Of a stretch of 64,000 nucleotides of DNA, positions 34,660-45,597 are shown in pieces. Below the pieces are notes generated by a model. It was not told the DNA's origin. It did not search any database and saw only the letters and a program-made list of their open reading frames with translations. The DNA lies in contig NZ_JACKXE010000002.1 in assembly GCF_014212315.1 (NCBI RefSeq), positions 186,001-250,000 on the forward strand, read 5' to 3'. This stretch comes from Nocardioides luti (GTDB lineage: Bacteria > Actinomycetota > Actinomycetes > Propionibacteriales > Nocardioidaceae). The position numbers and the translations under genes are program-made. Position 1 is the stretch's first letter, and the number at the start of each line of letters is the position of its first letter.

Positions 34660-36480
34660 TTGGCCACCGAAGTCAACCTGCCGGCACTCGGCGAGTCCGT
34701 CACCGAGGGCACCGTCACCCGCTGGCTCAAGCAGGTCGGTGACACCGTCGCCGTCGACGAGCCGCTGCTGGAGGTCTCGACCGACAAGGTCGACACCGAG
34801 ATCCCCTCGCCGGTCGCGGGCACGCTGCTCGAGATCAAGGCGAACGAGGACGACACCGTCGAGGTGGGCGCCGTGCTGGCGGTCATCGGCGACGAGGGCG
34901 AGGGCGGTGGCTCCGGGGGTGACTCCGAGGACGCCGACGAGGCGCCCGCGGAGGAGCCCGCCGCCGAGGAGCCGGCCGAGGACGAGGCCGCCGAGGAGGA
35001 GGCCGAGGAGCCCGAGGCCGCGTCCGAGCCCGCCCCCGCCGGCGAGGAGGCCGAGAAGCCGGTCGCCGACACGAAGTCGTCGGGCGGCGAGGGCACGTCG
35101 GTGACCCTGCCCGCCCTGGGCGAGTCCGTCACCGAGGGCACCGTCACCCGCTGGCTCAAGCAGGTCGGCGACGACGTCGCCGTCGACGAGCCCCTGCTGG
35201 AGGTCTCGACCGACAAGGTCGACACCGAGATCCCCTCCCCCGTCGCCGGCACGCTCCTGGAGATCAAGGTCGAGGAGGACGAGACCGTCGAGGTCGGCGC
35301 CGAGCTCGCCGTGATCGGGTCCGGCGACGCCGCCCCGGCCCCGGCCGAGGAGAAGGAAGCCGAGCCCGAGCCCGAGCCGGAGCCCGAGCCCGAGCCGGAG
35401 CCCGAGCCCGAGTCGGAGCCGGAGCCCGCCAAGGAGGAGCCCGCCCAGGAGGAGCCGAAGCCGGCCGCCAAGGCGCCGGAGCCGGAGAAGGCCCCCGAGC
35501 CCGAGCCCGAGTCGCCCGCCGAGCCCACGTCGGGCCGCGGCGACGCGTCCGGCTACGTCACCCCGCTGGTGCGCAAGATGGCCGGCCAGCACGGCGTCGA
35601 CCTGGCGTCCGTGACCGGCACCGGTGTCGGTGGCCGGATCCGCAAGCAGGACGTCCTCGACGCCGCCGCGAAGGCGAAGGAGGCCGCCGCCCCGGCTGCC
35701 GCCGCTCCCGCCGCTGCTGCGCCGGCCGCCTCGGCCGCCCCGGCCGCGGTGTCCACCTCGCCGTCCCCGCTGCGCGGCACGACCGAGAAGATGTCGCGCC
35801 TGCGCAAGATCATCGCCACCCGGATGGTCGAGTCGCTGCAGACCTCGGCCCAGCTCACCCAGGTGATGGAGGTCGACGTCACGAACATCGCGCGACTGCG
35901 CGAGAGCGTGAAGGCCGACTTCCTGGCCCGTGAGGGCGTGAAGCTGACGTACCTCCCGTTCTTCGCGAAGGCGGCGATCGACGCGCTCAAGGTGCACCCG
36001 AAGCTGAACGCCGCGATCGACACCGAGAAGGGCGAGGTGACCTACTACGACCGCGAGAACGTCGCGTTCGCGGTGGACACCGAGAAGGGGCTGCTCACGC
36101 CGGTCGTCAAGGAGGCGGGCGACCTCTCGATCGCCGGCCTGGCCAAGAAGATCGCCGACGTCGCCGAGCGCACCCGCACCAACAAGATCGGTCCGGACGA
36201 GCTGTCCGGCGGCACCTTCACGATTACGAACCTCGGCAGCTTCGGGGCGCTCTTCGACACCCCGATCATCAACAAGCCGCAGGTCGCGATCCTCGGGCCG
36301 GGCGCGGTCGTCAAGCGCCCCGTGGTCATCGACGACCCGAACCTCGGCGAGACGATCGCCGTGCGCCACATGGTCTACCTGGCCCTGTCCTACGACCACC
36401 AGCTGGTCGACGGCGCCGACGCCGGCCGCTTCCTCAAGGACGTCAAGCAGCGCCTGGAGTCCGGCCAGTTCGAGGTCTGA
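34660..36480 (+). CDS. sucB: Dihydrolipoyllysine acyltransferase E2 (SucB/DlaT type)
   Basis: A 606-aa E2 core protein. Two lipoyl domains (about 3-77 and 146-220) carry lysines K43 and K186 in EVSTDKVDTEIPSP; long Ala/Pro/Glu linkers separate them; an E3-binding domain (about 302-340, TPLVRKMAGQHGVDL) and the acyltransferase domain follow, with H580 and D584 in SYDHQLVDGAD. The TTG start at 34660 has a GAAGGAA ribosome site. Actinobacterial proteins of this type are labelled succinyltransferase, but in mycobacteria and corynebacteria the orthologue serves pyruvate dehydrogenase, because the oxoglutarate complex uses a fused E1-E2. No E1 is encoded here. lipB and lipA nearby supply lipoate. 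Confidence 0.92.
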   Translation: MATEVNLPALGESVTEGTVTRWLKQVGDTVAVDEPLLEVSTDKVDTEIPSPVAGTLLEIKANEDDTVEVGAVLAVIGDEGEGGGSGGDSEDADEAPAEEPAAEEPAEDEAAEEEAEEPEAASEPAPAGEEAEKPVADTKSSGGEGTSVTLPALGESVTEGTVTRWLKQVGDDVAVDEPLLEVSTDKVDTEIPSPVAGTLLEIKVEEDETVEVGAELAVIGSGDAAPAPAEEKEAEPEPEPEPEPEPEPEPESEPEPAKEEPAQEEPKPAAKAPEPEKAPEPEPESPAEPTSGRGDASGYVTPLVRKMAGQHGVDLASVTGTGVGGRIRKQDVLDAAAKAKEAAAPAAAAPAAAAPAASAAPAAVSTSPSPLRGTTEKMSRLRKIIATRMVESLQTSAQLTQVMEVDVTNIARLRESVKADFLAREGVKLTYLPFFAKAAIDALKVHPKLNAAIDTEKGEVTYYDRENVAFAVDTEKGLLTPVVKEAGDLSIAGLAKKIADVAERTRTNKIGPDELSGGTFTITNLGSFGALFDTPIINKPQVAILGPGAVVKRPVVIDDPNLGETIAVRHMVYLALSYDHQLVDGADAGRFLKDVKQRLESGQFEV

Positions 36481-36484
36481 CCCC

Positions 36485-36619
36485 GCCGAGTCGGCGCATC
36501 TGCCGACGCTGAGCACGCCGAGTCGGCGCATCTGCAGGAGCAGATGCGCCGACTCGTTGCTTTCCGTCTGCAGTAGCGCCGACTCGACCCCTCTGGATCT
36601 GCAGTTAGCGCCGACTCGG
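36485..36619. repeat. Five-copy GAGTCGGCGC repeat cluster between convergent genes
   Basis: Copies of a short element occur at 36485-36503 and 36517-36535 (direct, both GCCGAGTCGGCGCATCTGC) and inverted at 36540-36556, 36568-36586 and 36599-36619. The last two read CTGCAG(T)TAGCGCCGACTCG and are slightly diverged. The cluster fills the whole gap between the E2 gene and nrdB. Confidence 0.85.
36519..36556. terminator. Bidirectional terminator hairpin
   Basis: Perfect 17-bp arms (CGAGTCGGCGCATCTGC and complement) with loop AGGA, formed by direct copy 2 and inverted copy 3 of the repeat cluster, between the convergent stop codons of sucB and nrdB. Confidence 0.65.
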
Positions 36620-36620
36620 C

Positions 36621-37652
36621 TCAGAAGTCGTCGTCGAAGGAGACCTGGCCGCTCACGCCGACCTGGTACGCCGAGACCCGGCGCTCGAAGAAGTTCGAGA
36701 GCTCCTGGACGTCCTGCAGCTCCATGAACAGCAGCGGGTTGGCCGAGCCGTAGATCACCGGGAGGCCGAGCCGCTCCATCCGGCGGTCGGCGACGTACTC
36801 CAGGTAGAGCCGCATGTCGGCGGTCGAGAGGCCGGCGACGCCGCCGCCGAGGAGGTCCTCGGCGAACTGCGCCTCCGCGTCGACCGCCTCGGTGATCATC
36901 TCCCGCACCCGGGCGGCGAGCTCGTCGTCGAAGAGGTCCGGCTCCTCCTCGCGGACGGTGTCGACCACGTCGAAGGCGAAGGCCATGTGCATCGACTCGT
37001 CGCGGAAGACCCAGTTGGTGCCGGACGCGAGGCCGTTGAGCAGGCCGCGCGAGCGCAGGAAGTAGACGTAGGCGAAGGCGCCGTAGAAGAACAGGCCCTC
37101 GATGCAGGCCGCGAAGCAGATGAGGTTCAGCAGGAAGCTGCGCCGGTCCTCGCGGGTCTGCAGGCTGCGGACCTCGAACAGCTCGTCGATCCAGCGGAAG
37201 CAGAAGTCGGCCTTGTGCTTGATCGACGGGATGTTGTCGACCGCGGCGAAGGCCTCGTGCCGCTCCTGCTCGTCGGGGACGTAGGTGTCGAGCAGGGTCA
37301 GGTAGAACTGCACGTGGACGGCCTCCTCGAAGAGCTGGCGGGACAGGTAGAGCCGGCCCTCGGGCGAGTTCACGTGCTGGTAGAGGTTCAGCACCAGGTT
37401 GTTCGCGACGATCGTGTCGCCGGTCGCGAAGAACGCGACCAGCCGCGACACCAGGTGCCGCTCGGCGTCCGAGAGCTTCTTCAGGTCCTTGAGGTCGGTG
37501 TGCAGGTCGACCTCCTCGACCGTCCAGGTGTTCTTGATCGCGTCGCGGTAGCGCTCGTAGAAGTGCGGGTACTGCATCGGCCGCAGGGTGAGGTTCATCC
37601 CCGGGTCGAGCAGGTTGCGCGGGGTGGTGGGGGTGGCGTCGGTCGTGGTCAC
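36621..37652 (-). CDS. nrdB: Ribonucleoside-diphosphate reductase class Ia, beta subunit
   Basis: A 343-aa R2 protein that generates the tyrosyl radical for ribonucleotide reduction. Metal ligands D79 (ATGDTIVANN), E110 and H113 (FEEAVHVQFY) are present, and Y117 is placed as the radical tyrosine, four residues after the histidine as in E. coli. Later ligands lie in CIEGLFFYGAFAY and FRDESMHMAF. The C-terminal tail VSFDDDF would dock with the large subunit. The GTG overlaps the nrdA stop (GTGA). Expression should follow nrdA, hence the riboswitch and NrdR. Confidence 0.94.
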   Translation of the reverse strand: MTTTDATPTTPRNLLDPGMNLTLRPMQYPHFYERYRDAIKNTWTVEEVDLHTDLKDLKKLSDAERHLVSRLVAFFATGDTIVANNLVLNLYQHVNSPEGRLYLSRQLFEEAVHVQFYLTLLDTYVPDEQERHEAFAAVDNIPSIKHKADFCFRWIDELFEVRSLQTREDRRSFLLNLICFAACIEGLFFYGAFAYVYFLRSRGLLNGLASGTNWVFRDESMHMAFAFDVVDTVREEEPDLFDDELAARVREMITEAVDAEAQFAEDLLGGGVAGLSTADMRLYLEYVADRRMERLGLPVIYGSANPLLFMELQDVQELSNFFERRVSAYQVGVSGQVSFDDDF

Positions 37653-40018
37653 TGGCAGGCCTCGCAGGAGTCGGGGTTCTCGAGGGAGCAGGCGACGGCC
37701 TCGGCGGGGTCCGGCGCGGGGACCGCGGCGGCACCGATCGTCGTCTGCTGGATGCGCGTCGCGGGTCGCGAGCGCAGGTAGTACGTCGTCTTCAGCCCGG
37801 CCTTCCAGGCGTAGAGGTACATCGAGCTGAGCTTGCCGATGGTCGGGCTCAGCAGGAACAGGTTGAGCGACTGGCTCTGGTCGACGTAGGGCTGGCGCGC
37901 GGCCGCCATCTCGATGAGCGCCTTCTGCGGCAGCTCCCAGGCCGTGCGGAAGAGCTGGCGTACGTCGGCGGGGATCGCCTCGATGCCCTGCACCGAGCCC
38001 TCCTGCCGCTTCACCTGCTCGCGGACCTCGGCGGTCCACAGGCCGCGCTCGCGCAGCTCGCGGGCCAGCCAGGCGTTGACCTGGAGGAACTCCCCCGACA
38101 GCGTCTCGCGCTTGAACAGGTTCGACACCTGCGGCTCGATGCACTCGTAGCAGCCGACGATCGAGGCGATCGTCGCGGTCGGCGCGATCGCGACCAGCAG
38201 CGAGTTGCGCAGGCCGTGCTCGGCGACCCGGTCGCGCAGCGCCTGCCACCGGTCGGTCTGGGTGGGCGTCACCGACCACAGGTCCGGCTGGAGGTCCCCG
38301 CGGGCCGCCCGGGTGTCGGCGTACGCCGGGTGCGGGCCGTGCGCCTGCGCCAGCTCGCACGACCGCTCGAGCGCGGACAGGTAGATCTCCTCCTGGACCC
38401 GGGTCGACAGCTCGCGCGCCTCGTCGGAGTCGAACGGCAGGCGCAGCGCGAAGAACACGTCCTGCAGCCCCATCACGCCCAGCCCGACCGGGCGCCAGCG
38501 CGGGTTGGACGCCGCCGACTCCGGGCTCGGGTAGTAGTTGATGTCGATGACGCGGTCGAGGTAGGTCACCGCGGTGCGGACGGTCGCGCGGAGCTTGTCC
38601 CAGTCGAGGGCGTCGGCGAGCAGGTGCTGGGCGAGATTGACCGAGCCGAGGTTGCACACGGCGGTCTCGTCGTCGCTGGAGACCTCGACGATCTCGGTGC
38701 AGAGGTTCGACAGGTGCACGACGTTGCCGGGCACGGCAGTCTGGTTGCAGGTGCGGTTGCTGGCGTCCTTGAAGGTCATCCAGCCGTTCCCGGTCTGCGC
38801 CAGGGTCCGCATCATCTTCGCGTAGAGCTCGCGCGCCGGCAGCTGCCGCACGACGCGCCCCTCGGCCTCGGCGGCGAGGTAGGCCCGCTCGAAGTCGACG
38901 CCCCAGAGGTCGGGCAGCTCGGGCACCTGGTCCGGGTCGATCAGGCTCCACGTCTCGTCCGCCTCGACCCGCTGCATGAACAGGTCCGGCACCCAGTTCG
39001 CCAGGTTGAGGTTGTGGGTGCGGCGGGCGTCCTCGCCGGTGTTGTCGCGCAGCTCGAGGAACTCCTCGATGTCGGGGTGCCACGGCTCGAGGTAGACGCA
39101 GGCGGCGCCTTTGCGCCGCCCGCCCTGGTTCACCGCCGAGACCGAGGCGTCGAGCGTGCGCAGGAACGGCACGATCCCGTTGGAGTGGCCGTTGGTGCCC
39201 CGGATCAGGGCACCGCGCCCGCGCACCCGGGAGAACGCGATCCCGATGCCGCCGGCGAACTTCGACAGCGCCGCCACCTGGGCGTAGCGCGCGTAGATCG
39301 ACTCCAGCCGGTCGACCGGGCTGTCGACGAGGTAGCACGACGACATCTGGGTGTGCCGGGTGCCGGAGTTGAAGAGCGTCGGCGAGCTGGGCAGGTAGGC
39401 CAGCGACGACATCAGGCGGTAGAAGTCGATCGCCTCGGCCGGGGTGGTGGCCAGGCCGCAGGCGACCCGGAGCAGCCAGTACTGCGGGGTCTCGACGACG
39501 AGCCGGGTCTCCGGGTGGCGCAGGAGGTAGCGGTCGTAGACCGTGCGGAGCCCGAAGTACTCGAAGCGCCGGTCGTTGTCGGGGTCGATCGCCTGGTCGA
39601 GCTTGCGGGCGTTGGCCTCGACGAAGGCCGCGGTGTCGTCGCCGACCAGCCCCTCGAGGTGCGCCAGCCGGACGGCCTGGCTGAAGGAGGCGACCTGCTG
39701 GCCCGCAACCTCCTTCTCGATGTAGCCGGCGAGCAGCCGGGCCGCGAGACGGGAGTACTCCGGCTCGGTGGCGGTGAGCTCCGCGGCCGTCTGGATCGAC
39801 AGCCGGTCGAGCTCGGCGGTGGTGGCGCCGTCGTACAGCCCGGCGATGGTGCGGGTGGCCACGGTGAGCGGCTCGACGTACGCCAGGCCGGTCGCGCAGC
39901 GCTCGACGGCCCGGACGATCTTGTTCAGGTCGACGGGCTCGAGGTCGCCGTTCCTCTTCCGCACCCCCATCGGGCTGCGCGTCGTGGTCGGTGGTGCTGG
40001 GATGTTCGTCTGCGTCAT
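37649..40018 (-). CDS. nrdA: Ribonucleoside-diphosphate reductase class Ia, alpha subunit
   Basis: A 789-aa catalytic subunit. The N-terminal ATP-cone (about 17-110, VRKRNGDLEPVDLNKIVRAV) gives allosteric control of activity. Active-site block NLCTEIVEVSSDDETAVCNL contains the catalytic asparagine, cysteine and glutamate and one of the paired cysteines; the partner tyrosines are in GLKTTYYLRSRP, and the C-terminal tail has the redox shuttle pair in CEACQ. The ATG at 40018 has a strong GAGGAGAG ribosome site. Upstream lie, in order from the promoter, two NrdR boxes and a cobalamin riboswitch, so the B12-independent enzyme should be shut off when B12 permits use of a class II enzyme. Confidence 0.95.
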   Translation of the reverse strand: MTQTNIPAPPTTTRSPMGVRKRNGDLEPVDLNKIVRAVERCATGLAYVEPLTVATRTIAGLYDGATTAELDRLSIQTAAELTATEPEYSRLAARLLAGYIEKEVAGQQVASFSQAVRLAHLEGLVGDDTAAFVEANARKLDQAIDPDNDRRFEYFGLRTVYDRYLLRHPETRLVVETPQYWLLRVACGLATTPAEAIDFYRLMSSLAYLPSSPTLFNSGTRHTQMSSCYLVDSPVDRLESIYARYAQVAALSKFAGGIGIAFSRVRGRGALIRGTNGHSNGIVPFLRTLDASVSAVNQGGRRKGAACVYLEPWHPDIEEFLELRDNTGEDARRTHNLNLANWVPDLFMQRVEADETWSLIDPDQVPELPDLWGVDFERAYLAAEAEGRVVRQLPARELYAKMMRTLAQTGNGWMTFKDASNRTCNQTAVPGNVVHLSNLCTEIVEVSSDDETAVCNLGSVNLAQHLLADALDWDKLRATVRTAVTYLDRVIDINYYPSPESAASNPRWRPVGLGVMGLQDVFFALRLPFDSDEARELSTRVQEEIYLSALERSCELAQAHGPHPAYADTRAARGDLQPDLWSVTPTQTDRWQALRDRVAEHGLRNSLLVAIAPTATIASIVGCYECIEPQVSNLFKRETLSGEFLQVNAWLARELRERGLWTAEVREQVKRQEGSVQGIEAIPADVRQLFRTAWELPQKALIEMAAARQPYVDQSQSLNLFLLSPTIGKLSSMYLYAWKAGLKTTYYLRSRPATRIQQTTIGAAAVPAPDPAEAVACSLENPDSCEACQ

Positions 40019-40141
40019 TGCTGCTCTCTCCTCGCGAGCTGGCCGGAGGCCGGGAGCGCGAGGAGGGGTCGACGACGCGGACCCACCCGCCAGGGGTCGG
40101 GTCCGGGCAGCCGGCCGACCCACCCTCGAGGTCCGCGACCA

Positions 40142-40161
40142 CCGCGCACGGTCGTGCGCGG
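40142..40161 (-). terminator. Hairpin between the riboswitch and nrdA
   Basis: CCGCGCACG-n2-CGTGCGCGG follows directly after the B12 box on the minus strand, about 125 bases before nrdA. It could be the expression-platform hairpin (attenuator), though there is no U-tract. Confidence 0.45.
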
Positions 40162-40372
40162 GCGCTGGCAGGTCTTCGGACTCGTGGGCACGCCGCACGG
40201 TGCCTCCCGGCACCGCTCGACCCCTACCGGCCGTCGCTTCCCAGGACCCGTGGAGGCATCCCAGTGCTTGTGTGACGGCTGTCGTTCCCACTCACCGCTG
40301 CGGGGCAGTCCCGGACTCGCACCGGGTTCCCTCTTGCCCCGGGAGACTCGCCTCGCAGCGCACCTCCCGGAC
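40162..40372 (-). promoter_or_regulatory. Cobalamin (AdoCbl) riboswitch upstream of nrdAB
   Basis: Read on the minus strand, the leader has the conserved elements of the B12 riboswitch in order: AGAGGGAACCCGGTGCGAGT with CCGGGAC (about 40305-40335), GCCCCGCAGCGGTGA, the AAGCACTGGG/CCTGGGAAGC pair, and the B12 box GAGTCCGAAGACCTGCC (40167-40183). Orientation and position match a regulatory leader of nrdA. In Streptomyces coelicolor a riboswitch of this kind represses the class Ia nrdAB operon when B12 is available; the same logic is inferred here. Confidence 0.9.
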
Positions 40373-40380
40373 CAGCAGGA

Positions 40381-40396
40381 GCACCATATCTAGGGA
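40381..40396 (-). promoter_or_regulatory. NrdR box 2 (proximal, degenerate)
   Basis: GCACCATATCTAGGGA fits the core of the 16-bp NrdR consensus (CACNATATNTAG). Its start is 31 bp from that of box 1, leaving the usual 15-bp spacer. The TAGATA within it, on the minus strand, could be the nrdA -10 element. Confidence 0.7.
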
Positions 40397-40411
40397 TTTC
40401 TCGATTCCCCG

Positions 40412-40427
40412 ACACCACATCTGGTGT
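40412..40427 (-). promoter_or_regulatory. NrdR box 1 (distal)
   Basis: ACACCACATCTGGTGT matches the palindromic NrdR consensus ACAC-n8-GTGT with the AT core, and is extended to a 9-bp perfect inverted repeat (CCGACACCA / TGGTGTCGG). Paired with box 2 at standard spacing. Confidence 0.82.
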
Positions 40428-40463
40428 CGGCGTGTCGCTTCGGTCGTCTGCAAGGCTGGACCC

Positions 40464-41354
40464 ATGCGCATCGTCATCGCCGGAGCCTCGGGCTTCCTCG
40501 GCACCGCCCTCAGCACCGAGCTCGTCCAGCGTGGCCACGCGGTCGTCGCCCTGGTCCGCCGCCCCACCTCGAGCCCCGACGAGTCGACGTGGGACCCGTA
40601 CGCCGGCAGCCTCGACCAAGCGGTCGTCGACGCCGCCGACGTCGTCGTCAACCTGGCCGGCACGCCCACCGCCGGCAACCCGCACTCGGCGACCTGGGCC
40701 CGCGAGCTGCGGGAGAGCCGGGTCACGACGACCCGCGTGCTCGCCGAGGCGATCGCCCGCTCCCCCGAGCCGGCGGCGTTCCTCGCCGGCAACGGCATCA
40801 GCTGGTACGGCGACCACGGCGCCCAGGTGCTGACCGAGGCCTCGGACAGCCGCGGCCACGCCCTGCTCACCGAGGTCACCCGCGAGTGGGAGGCCGCGAC
40901 CGCGGCGGCCAGTGAGGCCGGCGCCCGCGTCTGCATCCTGCGCACCTCGCCGGTCATGGACCGCCGCAGCGCCCCGCTCAAGCAGCTCCGCCTGGTCTTC
41001 AAGGCCGGCTTCGGCGCCCGCCTGGGCGACGGCCGGCAGCACATGGCGATGGTCTCGCTGCGCGACTGGGTCGGCGGCGTCGCGCACCTCGCCGAGCACG
41101 CCTCGGCCAGCGGTGCCTTCAACCTGTGCTGCCCGCGCACGCCCACCAACGCCGAGTTCACCCGGGCGCTCGCGGACGCCGTGCACCGCAAGGCGTTCGT
41201 CGCGGTGCCGAAGATCGGCCTGCGCATCGGCGCCGGCGAGATGGCCCCCGAGCTGCTCGGCTCGCTGAACGTCCGGCCGGCGGCGCTCGAGGCCGCGGGC
41301 TACGTCTTCCGCGACCCCGACGTGACCGCCGTGCTGCGCACCGGGCTGGCCTGA
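40464..41354 (+). CDS. TIGR01777-family epimerase (SDR superfamily)
   Basis: A 296-aa extended short-chain-dehydrogenase-like protein. Residues 1-30 hold the NAD(P)-binding pattern MRIVIAGASGFLGTALSTEL, then VVNLAGTP, the SRVTTTRVLAEAI helix, and GNGISWYGDHG with the YG position typical of TIGR01777 (YfcH-like) proteins; a DUF1731-like C-terminus (ELLGSLNVRPAALEAAGYVFR) ends it. The physiological substrate is unknown. The family is regularly found between sucB and lipB in actinobacteria, as here once nrdAB is set aside. A weak AAGGCT box six bases upstream of the ATG may give a leaderless transcript. Confidence 0.88.
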   Translation: MRIVIAGASGFLGTALSTELVQRGHAVVALVRRPTSSPDESTWDPYAGSLDQAVVDAADVVVNLAGTPTAGNPHSATWARELRESRVTTTRVLAEAIARSPEPAAFLAGNGISWYGDHGAQVLTEASDSRGHALLTEVTREWEAATAAASEAGARVCILRTSPVMDRRSAPLKQLRLVFKAGFGARLGDGRQHMAMVSLRDWVGGVAHLAEHASASGAFNLCCPRTPTNAEFTRALADAVHRKAFVAVPKIGLRIGAGEMAPELLGSLNVRPAALEAAGYVFRDPDVTAVLRTGLA

Positions 41355-41361
41355 GCCGGGC

Positions 41362-44127
<2,766 letters not shown>

Positions 44128-44169
44128 CGTCCCGCATCCGCCGCCGCCGCGTCCGGCGGGTCGCGACAT

Positions 44170-44703
44170 TCACCCGGTCGGTGGGGCCGGCCCGACGGCG
44201 GCCACCCGCCACCGGCCGCCCGACGCGGAGAACGCGATCCGCCGGGTCGTGGCGCGGTCCCGGGGCAGGGGCGTCCGGAGCGACCCGCGCACCGCCGTAC
44301 CTCCCGCGAGCCGGTCGGTCACGAGCAGGACCAGCCGGTGCCCCGAGCGCGCCAGCACCCGGACGGCCAGCACCTGCATCCGCAGCCCCCGCACCCGGAC
44401 GTCGCGCCGCTCCCAGGCCCGCAGCATCGCCACGTCACGACGGCCCGCCCGCGCCCCCGGCACGTAGAGCGCCCGCAGGGCGCCGACGTCGCCCGCGGCC
44501 CACGCCGCGGCCCGCCGGGCGTCCCAGGCGTGCAGCACCTCGAGCGCGCCCGGCTCGCCCCGGTCCTGCGGGACCGAGGCCGCGAGCCGGGGCGACGGCG
44601 GCCCGCGCAGGAGCGAGGCGGCGGTGGCGGCACCGGTCACCACGAGGGTCAGGACGAGGACGGCGAGGAGCACGCGGGGCAGGGTCGAAGCAGGCAGGGT
44701 CAC
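44170..44703 (-). CDS. Membrane-anchored or secreted protein of unknown function
   Basis: A 177-aa protein whose N-terminal segment (about 9-30, RVLLAVLVLTLVVTGAATAA) is a signal anchor or signal peptide. The exported part (50-175) has an NTF2/SnoaL-like flavour: ALEVLHAWDARRAAAWAAGDVGALRALY resembles the first helix pair of that fold, and several short strands follow. No catalytic motif is visible. GTG at 44703 follows AGGAGG at ideal spacing. The stop lies at the possible upstream start of the hybrid kinase gene, so the two are probably co-transcribed. Confidence 0.72.
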   Translation of the reverse strand: MTLPASTLPRVLLAVLVLTLVVTGAATAASLLRGPPSPRLAASVPQDRGEPGALEVLHAWDARRAAAWAAGDVGALRALYVPGARAGRRDVAMLRAWERRDVRVRGLRMQVLAVRVLARSGHRLVLLVTDRLAGGTAVRGSLRTPLPRDRATTRRIAFSASGGRWRVAAVGPAPPTG

Positions 44704-44765
44704 GAGGTCCTCCTACCCGTCCCGCGGGCGTCACCGCGCGTTCTCCACAGGCTCTGGCGCCGGAG

Positions 44766-44771
44766 TAGGGT
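44766..44771 (+). promoter_or_regulatory. Leaderless -10 box of lipB
   Basis: TAGGGT seven bases before the lipB GTG at 44779; no ribosome site. Confidence 0.55.
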
Positions 44772-44778
44772 CGAGGCC

Positions 44779-45510
44779 GTGAGCGACCTGACCTTCCGCA
44801 CCGTCGGCCTCGGTGACGACGCCGTCGACTACCTCGCCGCGTGGGACCTCCAGCGGGAGGTGCACGCCGGGGTGGTGGCCGGCGACCTGCCGCCGACGGT
44901 GCTGTTCCTCGAGCACCCGCCGGTCTTCACCGCGGGCAAGCGGACCGACCCGCACGAGCGTCCGGCCGACCCCGGCGGCGCCGCGGTGATCGACGTCGAC
45001 CGCGGCGGCAAGATCACCTTCCACGGGCCGGGCCAGCTGGTCGGCTACCCCATCGTCGCGCTGCCCGACCACGTCAAGGTCGTCGACTACGTACGCCGGG
45101 TGGAGGAGGCCCTGATCGCGGTCTGCCGCGACCTCGGCGTGACGACCGCGCGGGTCCCCGGCCGCAGCGGCGTGTGGCTGCGGGCCGACGAGCGCGGCCC
45201 GGAGCGCAAGATCGCCGCGCTCGGCATCCGGGTCAGCCGCGGCGTGACCATGCACGGCTTCGCGATCAACTGCGACGTCGACCTCGGGTGGTACGACCGG
45301 TTCGTCCCGTGCGGCATCGCCGACGCGGGCGTCACCTCGCTCTCGCGCGAGCTCGGCCGCGACGTCCCCGTCGGCAACGTCATCCCGCTGGTGGAGCGGC
45401 ACCTCGGCGAGTACCTCGCCTGGACGGCGTACTCCCCCACGCCCGACTACGAGCCCCGCCCGGAGCCCGGTCGGACCCCGCGCATCGAGCTGATCTCGCC
45501 CGCGCGCTGA
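44779..45510 (+). CDS. lipB: Octanoyltransferase LipB
   Basis: A 243-aa enzyme that moves octanoate from acyl carrier protein to the lipoyl domains of E2 and GcvH, the first step of lipoate synthesis. Catalytic K144 (RKIAALGIRVSRGVTMHGFA) and C178 (FVPCGIADAGVTSL) are present, as is the RGGKITFHGPGQLVGYPI substrate loop. The GTG start is leaderless. lipA, the next enzyme of the pathway, lies 2.5 kb downstream beyond an ABC transporter. Confidence 0.95.
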   Translation: MSDLTFRTVGLGDDAVDYLAAWDLQREVHAGVVAGDLPPTVLFLEHPPVFTAGKRTDPHERPADPGGAAVIDVDRGGKITFHGPGQLVGYPIVALPDHVKVVDYVRRVEEALIAVCRDLGVTTARVPGRSGVWLRADERGPERKIAALGIRVSRGVTMHGFAINCDVDLGWYDRFVPCGIADAGVTSLSRELGRDVPVGNVIPLVERHLGEYLAWTAYSPTPDYEPRPEPGRTPRIELISPAR

Positions 45511-45597
45511 CGGCGCGTCCCCTCCCGGCACAACCTTCTCGCGTGGTTGGCTCGTCTGACGGGTGAGCCGCGGGGGCGGCGCCACGGGGGAGGCAGC

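Noticed and set aside
34930..35540. Repetitive DNA array or frameshift in the E2 gene (GAGCCC-type repeats)
   Set aside because: The frame is open throughout and the repeats encode the usual Ala/Pro/Glu linkers between lipoyl, E3-binding and catalytic domains.
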